The position numbers and the translations under genes were made by a program. A stretch of DNA of 6,439 bases from an uncultured bacterium (GTDB taxonomy: Bacteria; Patescibacteriota; Minisyncoccia; Phycocordibacterales; CAWITU01). Numbering within the stretch: the stretch's first letter is position 1; each line of letters starts with the position of its first letter. The stretch is taken from the NCBI GenBank assembly GCA_903958115.1, contig CAJBRS010000115.1, positions 1 to 6,439 of the forward strand, given 5' to 3'. The notes under the pieces are model-generated. The model was not told where the DNA came from, searched no databases, and was given only the letters and a program-made list of their open reading frames with translations. Below, piece after piece: positions 1 to 4,451 of this stretch.

Positions 1-1043
1 CCAAGATATTAAATGATTCTATGAATCCCCCATCTCTGGGAGACTTAGTAGAAGGTCCAGTTATTGCTATTGATAAGAACGGAGTTTTTATCGATCTTCA
101 TCCATATGGAACTGGTATCATTTTCGGTCGCGAATACATTGCCGCTCGAGATATTATCAAGAAGGTTAATATCGGCGACAAAGTAGCAGCAAAAGTTGTT
201 TTCTTGGAAAATGAAGATGGCTATATTGAGTTGTCTCTTAAGGAGGCAAAGCAAGCTCTTATCTGGGGCGATGCTGAGAAGGCTATCCGAGAAAAAACAG
301 TATTGGAATTACCAGTACTTGAAGCCAATAAAGGAGGTCTTCTTATGGGTTGGCAGGGCATGCAAGGATTCCTTCCTGCTTCCCAGCTTAAACCTGAGCA
401 TTATCCTCGAGTTGCCGACGGCGACAAGGACAAGATCCTAGAAGAGTTGAAAAAATTGGTTGGTCAGAAAATTTCTGTTGTTATCATTACCGCTCTTCCA
501 AAAGAAGGTAAGCTTATCTTCTCTGAAAAGAATCCTGAACAGAAGGACAAAGAAAAGATTGTTGGTAAATACAATGTCGGCGACGAATTTGAAGGTGAAG
601 TTACTGGAATGGTTGATTTCGGAGTCTTCGTTAAGATTGAAGACGGTCTAGAAGGACTTGTTCACATCTCTGAAATTGATTGGGCTCTTGTTGAAGACCC
701 TAAAACAATGTTTAAGGTTGGCGACAAGGTTCGAGTAAAGATTATTGAAATCAAGGATGGTAAAATCTCTCTTTCTATCAAAGCTCTTAAGGAAAACCCT
801 TGGAAAGAAGCTGAGAAGAAATATCACAAAGACGATGTTGTCAGTGGAGTTGTTATCAAGTTCAACAAACATGGTGCTTTGGCCTCTATTGAAGAAGGTA
901 TCGCTGGCCTAGTCCACATCTCAGAATTTGGTAGCGAGGAAAAGCTTCGCTCCTCATTAGAGCTTGGGAAGTCATACACATTCAAAATTACGCTGTTTGA
1001 TCCAAAAGAACAGAAAATGGCACTGTCTTTTGTGCAGAAATAA
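1..1043 (+). CDS. rpsA: 30S ribosomal protein S1 (bS1), 5' end outside the window
   Basis: S1 binds single-stranded mRNA and helps bring it to the 30S subunit. The visible protein is essentially four tandem S1 (OB-fold) repeats, counted from the ATG at 21: about residues 6-74, 88-170, 186-258 and 271-339. The last two are the most canonical, with VGDEFEGEVTGMVDFGVFV and GLEGLVHISE in repeat 3 and GIAGLVHISE in repeat 4. Four repeats is shorter than the six of E. coli and fits small-genome bacteria. The ATG at 21 is probably not the true start: the frame stays open to the window edge, encoding K-I-L-N-D-S just before it, with no visible Shine-Dalgarno. I therefore treat it as 5'-partial. The stop TAA (1041-1043) touches the left arm of an inverted-repeat element that could terminate the transcript. 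Family assignment is confident; the start is unresolved. Confidence 0.93.
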   Translation, partial: KILNDSMNPPSLGDLVEGPVIAIDKNGVFIDLHPYGTGIIFGREYIAARDIIKKVNIGDKVAAKVVFLENEDGYIELSLKEAKQALIWGDAEKAIREKTVLELPVLEANKGGLLMGWQGMQGFLPASQLKPEHYPRVADGDKDKILEELKKLVGQKISVVIITALPKEGKLIFSEKNPEQKDKEKIVGKYNVGDEFEGEVTGMVDFGVFVKIEDGLEGLVHISEIDWALVEDPKTMFKVGDKVRVKIIEIKDGKISLSIKALKENPWKEAEKKYHKDDVVSGVVIKFNKHGALASIEEGIAGLVHISEFGSEEKLRSSLELGKSYTFKITLFDPKEQKMALSFVQK

Positions 1044-1138
1044 TCACATAAATAAAACACCTTGTGTTTTTGAGACTGCTCTGGGGCGCTTGCCCGAGCC
1101 TTTAATCTCTCAGACACAAGGTGTTTTATTTATGTGAT
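1043..1138. repeat. Core-centred inverted repeat, copy 1 (after rpsA)
   Basis: Positions 1043-1067 are perfectly complementary to 1114-1138 (25 bp). The apex 1068-1113 holds the GC-rich core shared with the copies at 1545-1653 and 2246-2348. The arm begins at the last base of the rpsA stop codon. The arm sequence (ATCACATAAATAAAAC... then ACCTTGTGT) is unrelated to the arms of the other copies. Transcribed from rpsA it would form a very stable hairpin and probably act as a terminator, although no clean U-tract follows. This is the most diverged copy: its right core flank reads TCTCTCAG rather than GTCTC. Confidence 0.9.
1072..1109 (+). repeat. Conserved core of copy 1
   Basis: A 38-nt core reading GAGACTGCTC, then TGGGGCGCTTGCCC, then GAGCCTTTAATCTC on the plus strand. 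It aligns to the minus-strand cores at 1581-1617 and 2279-2315 with a few substitutions and one extra base near the right end. Inside it, GGGC and GCCC can pair around a GCTT loop, flanked by CTC/GAG. It lies in the same orientation relative to the transcription of rpsA as copy 2 does relative to pth. Confidence 0.88.
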
Positions 1139-1173
1139 AACCACACACACAAGAGAGCTCTCTAATACTTAAA

Positions 1174-1203
1174 AGCGACGTTCGTTTGGTTACGAACGTC
1201 GCT
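1174..1203 (-). terminator. Intrinsic terminator of the small minus-strand gene
   Basis: A perfect 12-bp stem (1174-1185 with 1192-1203, AGCGACGTTCGT) closes a 6-nt loop. Read on the minus strand it starts 3 nt after the stop codon of the gene ending at 1207, and the stem runs into TTTTAAG, a short U-run. Position, stem and tail fit a rho-independent terminator. It is unrelated in sequence to the core-centred repeats. Confidence 0.8.
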
Positions 1204-1206
1204 GTC

Positions 1207-1491
1207 TTAAAATATTCCCCAAAATTTCTTGCGCTTAATTGGTTTGGTATTCTCAGTCTCTCTTGTTGGTTTAGCAAATCGACCGGCCTCATCGATCAAA
1301 GTCAGATTTAATGACCAAGATTCAAGGCACTCCCCCATACTCATACTTCTGTTGAATTCCTTGCACCATTTAAGCCAGAATGATTTTTCAAAACTTAGCT
1401 TGCCATTATTGACACTGTTTGAAACGTTTTGCAGTATTGACCACTGCATCCTTACACGAGACACGAGTTCTTCATCCGGGCCAATGTTCAT
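1207..1491 (-). CDS. Hypothetical protein, 94 aa, not recognised
   Basis: I do not recognise this protein. The start at 1491 is chosen because AAAGGAGG lies 7 nt upstream; a longer reading from 1530 would place the Shine-Dalgarno inside the coding region. The product (starting MNIGPDEELVSRV) is hydrophilic and probably mostly helical, has two cysteines that form no obvious metal motif, and shows no signal peptide or membrane segment. The C-terminus is basic and aromatic (KPIKRKKFWGIF), which might suit RNA, DNA or membrane-surface contact, but that is speculation. It forms a complete minimal unit: promoter at 1515-1543, strong Shine-Dalgarno, ORF and terminator at 1174-1203. That makes it a real gene despite its size. 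It lies between two copies of the core-centred repeat and differs from its neighbours in having a clear Shine-Dalgarno. Confidence 0.72.
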   Translation of the reverse strand: MNIGPDEELVSRVRMQWSILQNVSNSVNNGKLSFEKSFWLKWCKEFNRSMSMGECLESWSLNLTLIDEAGRFAKPTRETENTKPIKRKKFWGIF

Positions 1492-1498
1492 TGTTTTT

Positions 1499-1507
1499 CC
1501 TCCTTTC
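1499..1507 (-). promoter_or_regulatory. Strong Shine-Dalgarno of the 94-aa gene
   Basis: The minus strand reads GAAAGGAGG, then a 7-nt spacer (1492-1498), then ATG at 1491. It is the only near-consensus Shine-Dalgarno I see in the window, and it decides the start of this gene. Confidence 0.8.
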
Positions 1508-1514
1508 AGCGGTA

Positions 1515-1543
1515 ACAATACCCATTTCAATGCGGTAAATCAA
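1515..1543 (-). promoter_or_regulatory. Sigma-70-type promoter of the 94-aa gene
   Basis: On the minus strand, -35 TTGATT (1538-1543) and -10 TATTGT (1515-1520) are separated by exactly 17 nt, about 24 nt upstream of the ATG. The -35 box ends two bases from the left arm of repeat copy 2 (1545), so the repeat stands between the pth stop and this promoter and could insulate the two units. Confidence 0.55.
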
Positions 1544-1544
1544 G

Positions 1545-1653
1545 CAAAACTAGCCGCACAGCAAGAATATTCATATTGAAGAGACTAAGACTCGGGCAAG
1601 CGCCCCGGAGCGGTCTCTTCAATATGAATATTCTTGCTGTGCGGCTAGTTTTG
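1545..1653. repeat. Core-centred inverted repeat, copy 2 (3' end of pth)
   Basis: Positions 1545-1585 are perfectly complementary to 1613-1653 (41 bp, of which 36 are locus-specific and 5 are the GAGAC/GTCTC edge of the core). The right arm contains the last two sense codons and the stop of pth (CAAAACTAG on the minus strand). The left arm carries an exact inverted copy of them outside the gene. Pairing continues past one mismatch for two more bases. The element follows pth on its transcribed strand and would form a strong hairpin ending that mRNA. Confidence 0.95.
1581..1617 (-). repeat. Conserved core of copy 2
   Basis: A 37-nt core. On the minus strand it reads GAGACCGCTC, CGGGGCGCTTGCCC, GAGTCTTAGTCTC. 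GAGAC/GTCTC and the inner GGGC/GCCC pair, so the core itself is a small hairpin capping the long arms. It differs from the core of copy 3 at only two positions. Confidence 0.93.
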
Positions 1654-2235
1654 GTTAAATTGCCCCATTGCAGATTCGCGACCCTCGGTCACAATCATTT
1701 CGATAGCTTCGGCAGCAGTTTTAGCAATCTTTTTTACCTTCTCCATTTCTGGCTTCTTAAAATTTCCAATTATGAAATCTAACACATCATCACCTGTTGG
1801 TTTTTTAAGCTTACCACTGGCTGTTGATGGAGAAATACCCACCTTCACCTGAATAAAGCCTTCTGTTTTTAGAGAGCGGACAATTGATTCTACCCCACGA
1901 TGACCGCCGGAACTTCTATTAAAAGTGATTTTCATGCGGCCAAGTGGCAGATCAAGATCGTCGCGCACTACTACTAATTGCTCAGCAGCTTTTTTTGATT
2001 TCACTAAGGGCAAAACTGCCGCACCAGATTTATTCATAAAAGTCTCTGGAGCCAATATCAAAATTTTTTCCTTTCCAATTTTACCCTCTGTCGTCAGGGC
2101 ATTAATTTTTTTATTTCTTTCAAGATCATCAAACTTGTTTTTCTTGATTAGAGCGCCAAGAACCATGCGACCAATATTGTGTCGCGTCTCTACATATTCT
2201 TCACCCGGATTTCCCAATCCAACAATGATATACAT
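1645..2235 (-). CDS. pth: Peptidyl-tRNA hydrolase
   Basis: Pth cleaves the ester bond of peptidyl-tRNAs that drop off ribosomes, recycling tRNA. At 196 aa it has the usual family length. The start at 2235 gives the canonical N-terminus MYIIVGLGNPGEEY; an upstream in-frame ATG (2271) would lie inside a repeat arm and is rejected. Visible motifs: GLGNPG (residues 6-11), RHNIG with the catalytic His19, PETFMNKSG with Asn68, RDDLDLPLG with the conserved Asp92, and GGHRG (110-114). In E. coli the last motif is GGHNG, whose Asn114 contacts substrate; here it is Arg113. The stop codon lies inside an arm of repeat copy 2, and the promoter edge lies inside an arm of copy 3, so inverted repeats bracket the whole gene. 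It is divergent from lepB. Confidence 0.96.
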   Translation of the reverse strand: MYIIVGLGNPGEEYVETRHNIGRMVLGALIKKNKFDDLERNKKINALTTEGKIGKEKILILAPETFMNKSGAAVLPLVKSKKAAEQLVVVRDDLDLPLGRMKITFNRSSGGHRGVESIVRSLKTEGFIQVKVGISPSTASGKLKKPTGDDVLDFIIGNFKKPEMEKVKKIAKTAAEAIEMIVTEGRESAMGQFNQN

Positions 2236-2241
2236 AGCGAT

Positions 2242-2250
2242 ATTGTAGCA
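2242..2250 (-). promoter_or_regulatory. Extended -10 promoter of pth
   Basis: The minus strand reads TGCTACAAT, an extended -10 (TGn plus TACAAT), with 6 nt between the hexamer and the ATG. A start site 6-8 nt after the hexamer would fall on or next to the ATG, implying a leaderless mRNA. No good -35 is seen at 16-18 nt (best TGAATA). The box overlaps the outer end of the left arm of repeat copy 3. Confidence 0.5.
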
Positions 2251-2348
2251 CAAGAGGCACATAATATTCACCTTTTTTGAGACTAAGACTTGGGCAAACG
2301 CCCCGGAGCGGTCTCAAAAAAGGTGAATATTATGTGCCTCTTGTGCTA
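2246..2348. repeat. Core-centred inverted repeat, copy 3 (between pth and lepB)
   Basis: Positions 2246-2283 are perfectly complementary to 2311-2348 (38 bp, 33 of them locus-specific). The arms are unrelated to those of copies 1 and 2. The element fills the divergent intergenic region: the left arm ends within the pth -10 box and the right arm contains the lepB -35 box. It follows no gene on either strand, so simple termination does not explain its position. Confidence 0.95.
2279..2315 (-). repeat. Conserved core of copy 3
   Basis: A 37-nt core identical to that of copy 2 except for two transitions: GCGCTT to GCGTTT in the apical loop, and CCCGAG to CCCAAG in the outer pair. On the plus strand the second change gives a G-T/G-U wobble rather than a mismatch. 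With copy 2 it forms a same-orientation pair flanking pth. Confidence 0.93.
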
Positions 2349-2369
2349 AACAATACTTTACATTACAAT
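2341..2369 (+). promoter_or_regulatory. Promoter of the lepB operon
   Basis: -35-like TTGTGC (2341-2346), a 17-nt spacer and -10 TACAAT (2364-2369). The ATG follows the -10 by 6 nt, the same geometry as at pth, so the transcript is probably leaderless. The -35 lies wholly inside the right arm of repeat copy 3. It matches consensus only at TTG, but its spacing is ideal. Confidence 0.5.
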
Positions 2370-2375
2370 GTCGCC

Positions 2376-2969
2376 ATGCCACCAGAAAATATTTCTAAGG
2401 TTGTTACACAAGTTCCTCCAAAGAAAAGTTTTCTGCAAGATCTAAAAGAGATCGTTCTATTTGCCTTAACCATTCTGGCGATCCTTATTCCAATAAGACT
2501 TTTCATTGCTCAGCCATTTGTTGTGGTTGGTAGTTCCATGGATCCAACTTTCGCCACGGGACAATATTTAATTATAGATGAATTGAGTTATCGCTTCGAA
2601 GCACCATCTAGAGGTCAAGTAATCATATTCAAATACCCAAAAGACACCACAAAATACTTTATAAAAAGAATAATAGGTCTTCCTGGCGAAAAAATAAGCA
2701 TAACTAATGGAAAAGTTACCATAAAAAATAAGGCTAATCCTGGAGGAATTACTCTCGACGAGCCATACTTAAAATTTGAAGCAAACACCAATATGCCAGA
2801 AGAGACTCTCTCCTCAACAGATTACTTTGTGATGGGAGACAATCGTCCCGCTAGTCTAGATTCAAGATCTTGGGGACCACTGCCCCAAAATTTAATAACG
2901 GGCAGAGCTCTTCTTAGATTATTCCCGTTCGGAACTGCCGCAGTTTTACCAGGTAACGAAACACAGTAA
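2376..2969 (+). CDS. lepB: Signal peptidase I
   Basis: This membrane serine protease removes signal peptides from exported proteins on the outer face of the cytoplasmic membrane. The 197-aa product has a short cytoplasmic N-terminus, one membrane segment (about residues 24-44, rich in I/L/A) and then the S26 peptidase boxes: GSSMDPTF with nucleophile Ser54, YFIKRIIGLPGE with general base Lys97, and the MGDNRPASLDSRSWGP box (153-168). The start at 2376 is preferred over an upstream TTG at 2277, because the extra 33 codons would merely translate the core of repeat copy 3, and because a promoter directly precedes 2376. There is no Shine-Dalgarno. The next gene begins 2 nt after the stop, so the two are surely cotranscribed. 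Confidence 0.95.
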   Translation: MPPENISKVVTQVPPKKSFLQDLKEIVLFALTILAILIPIRLFIAQPFVVVGSSMDPTFATGQYLIIDELSYRFEAPSRGQVIIFKYPKDTTKYFIKRIIGLPGEKISITNGKVTIKNKANPGGITLDEPYLKFEANTNMPEETLSSTDYFVMGDNRPASLDSRSWGPLPQNLITGRALLRLFPFGTAAVLPGNETQ

Positions 2970-2971
2970 AT

Positions 2972-4189
2972 ATGCCAACAAAACCAAAGAAAAAAGCGAC
3001 TGTCGTCTCTATAAAATACGCAGCCGGAGCAGCTGTTGCTACTCACTATGGATTTGTACCCATGCCAGAAATCAGCATAGAAAAAGAACACCTTACCAAG
3101 GCTAAAACTTTTCTTGAAGGATCAATAAAAGAAGTTCATCCATTCGGAGACAACCAAGCAAAATTCTCTGGCTATCTGGAAGAAAAAATTGCGATCATAC
3201 AAAGTTATATGGAGAAAAAGATGAATCATCTTCAACAGCCTGTGATGATTTATTACGAAGGACCCCTCAAGGGTAACCCCCACATGAAGAGAGGTCTGAA
3301 AGATAGGACTTTTAATCTAGAAATAATTGGGAACTCAAAGCCGATCGCTGAAGCAATTATTATTGAAACTTCATACGTTATTGTTAAAGAACGATACGAA
3401 GAGGAAGAGCTACTCGTAGAATTAAATAGTATTGGTGATAAGGACTCAGCGACTCGATACACCCGAGAGTTATCACTGTACTTCAAAAAACATTCGAGCG
3501 AATGGCCGGCTGAATGTCGAAACAAGCTAAAAAAGGACATCTTTGAAATATTTAACTGCTGTCATGAGAAATGCCTAGAACTTCAAGAAAATGCCCCTAA
3601 ATCAATCAGCTACCTTTCAGAACCAGGACGAAGGCACTTCATGGAGGTATTGGAATACCTCGATTCACTTCAAATCCCCTACGCTATCAATCATAAATTA
3701 ATAGGTAGCCGAAGTTATTGTTCTGGGACATTATTTGAGATACAAGCCAGCAAGAAAGAAATCTCCCACACTGTAGCCATAGGAGAACGATACAATTCTG
3801 TTTCCAAAAAGGTCTGGGGTAAAAAGGACATCCCTGCTATCGGAGCGGCTATTTCAATCTACGATGCTCATCTTAAAACGGAAAAAAAGCGGATACCTGT
3901 CATTAAAAAGCCAAAATTTTATTTTATTCAGCTTGGTCACGACGCCAAATTAAAGAGTCTTCAAATATTAGAGACTCTACGCCAAGCTAAAATTCCAGTA
4001 TATCAGTCACTTTCTAAAGACAAGCTTCTTGGTCAAATTGCCTCAGCAGAAAAGATGGAAATAAAATATGTCCTTATTATGGGACAAAAAGAAGCCATAG
4101 AAAACAGTGTTGTGGTAAGAAATATGGAGACCCGCTCTCAAAATACGGTCGATTTGAAGGATCTTGTTGCCTATTTAAAGAAGCTGTGA
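2972..4189 (+). CDS. Histidyl-tRNA synthetase-like protein, probably catalytically inactive
   Basis: A 405-aa class II aminoacyl-tRNA synthetase relative of HisRS type. HisRS features are visible: YAAGAAVATHYGF near the N-terminus (motif 1 region), the helical stretch around NSIGDKDSATRYTREL, a HisA-like segment LIGSRSYCSGTLFEI (243-257), and a C-terminal anticodon-binding fold from about residue 310 (KFYFIQLGHDAKLKSLQIL to the end). Key residues are lost. The arginine of the RGLDYY motif is Gly245. The FRxE of motif 2 is replaced by IYYEGP near 93-98. The usual GGGRYD is IGERYN. Motif 3, normally GxxxGxER, is AIGAAISIYDAHL with no arginine at the expected place. It should not make histidyl-tRNA. 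Unlike HisZ it keeps the anticodon domain. It is cotranscribed with lepB and lies just before rpsU, so a tRNA- or ribosome-linked role is possible but unproven. Confidence 0.8.
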   Translation: MPTKPKKKATVVSIKYAAGAAVATHYGFVPMPEISIEKEHLTKAKTFLEGSIKEVHPFGDNQAKFSGYLEEKIAIIQSYMEKKMNHLQQPVMIYYEGPLKGNPHMKRGLKDRTFNLEIIGNSKPIAEAIIIETSYVIVKERYEEEELLVELNSIGDKDSATRYTRELSLYFKKHSSEWPAECRNKLKKDIFEIFNCCHEKCLELQENAPKSISYLSEPGRRHFMEVLEYLDSLQIPYAINHKLIGSRSYCSGTLFEIQASKKEISHTVAIGERYNSVSKKVWGKKDIPAIGAAISIYDAHLKTEKKRIPVIKKPKFYFIQLGHDAKLKSLQILETLRQAKIPVYQSLSKDKLLGQIASAEKMEIKYVLIMGQKEAIENSVVVRNMETRSQNTVDLKDLVAYLKKL

Positions 4190-4195
4190 TATCCT
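4167..4195 (+). promoter_or_regulatory. Possible promoter of rpsU
   Basis: TTGCCT (4167-4172) and TATCCT (4190-4195) are 17 nt apart and end 9 nt before the rpsU ATG, inside the end of the upstream gene. There is no Shine-Dalgarno before rpsU, so a nearly leaderless start is possible. Both boxes are weak matches, and rpsU may instead be read from the lepB promoter. Confidence 0.25.
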
Positions 4196-4204
4196 TATAG
4201 CCCT

Positions 4205-4447
4205 ATGATTAACGTTCAAGTTCAGAGAAACGGTACCGAAAATACCACCAATATTATCCGCCGATTTACCAAGAAAGTTCAGGAATCTGGCGTCTTAAAT
4301 AAAGTACGCAGCATACGATACGCTGAACGTGCTCCTTCCCCTTACGTAAAAAAGAAAAATACCCTTAAAAAGATCCGCCACCAGGAAGAGATCGCTCATT
4401 TGGTAAAACTTGGCAAAAGTCTTGAGGTTATCAAGAGACGAAAATAA
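4205..4447 (+). CDS. rpsU: 30S ribosomal protein S21 (bS21)
   Basis: An 80-aa, very basic protein. bS21 sits near the anti-Shine-Dalgarno region of the 30S subunit and takes part in initiation. The family pattern is clear: a short strand (INVQVQRNGTEN), then the helix IIRRFTKKVQESGVLNKVR (compare the family's ALRRFKR..ekaGvl.evr), then Y-x-E-R-A-P-S-P with a basic tail of lysines and arginines. It is slightly longer than E. coli S21 (71 aa) because of the C-terminal extension HQEEIAHLVKLGKSLEVIKRRK. It lies 15 nt after the HisRS-like gene and 4 nt before ybeY, with a terminator-like hairpin inside the start of ybeY that could set the rpsU/ybeY ratio. Confidence 0.9.
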   Translation: MINVQVQRNGTENTTNIIRRFTKKVQESGVLNKVRSIRYAERAPSPYVKKKNTLKKIRHQEEIAHLVKLGKSLEVIKRRK

Positions 4448-4451
4448 ACTA

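Noticed and set aside
21..23. ATG at 21 as the true start of rpsA
   Set aside because: The frame stays open upstream to the window edge and there is no Shine-Dalgarno or promoter close by. The start is probably outside the window.
1152..1163. Palindrome AGAGAGCTCTCT
   Set aside because: A single 12-bp palindrome with no loop, no second copy and no positional relation to a promoter; it may be chance or an operator, with nothing to decide.
1229..1782. Plus-strand open frames across 1229-1782
   Set aside because: They are shadows of the 94-aa gene and pth, or translations of repeat copy 2, with no initiation signals.
2236..2271. Twelve-residue N-terminal extension of Pth from ATG 2271
   Set aside because: It lies in the arm of repeat copy 3 and precedes the canonical MYIIVGLGNPG start; the -10 box overlaps it.
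1043..2348. CRISPR array or integron attC sites
   Set aside because: The repeats are not regularly spaced, genes lie between them, and no GTTRRRY/RYYYAAC-type ends or integrase are visible. The centre rather than the ends is conserved.
2277..2375. N-terminal extension of signal peptidase I from TTG 2277
   Set aside because: It translates the repeat core and lies upstream of the likely promoter; the family N-terminus is reached from 2376.
2972..4189. Naming the HisRS-like gene hisS or hisZ
   Set aside because: Catalytic arginines are missing, which argues against hisS. The retained anticodon domain and the absence of other his genes nearby argue against hisZ.
4410..4451. Upstream start of ybeY inside rpsU
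   Set aside because: It overlaps the end of rpsU and adds residues unlike YbeY; ATG 4452 follows the rpsU stop by 4 nt.
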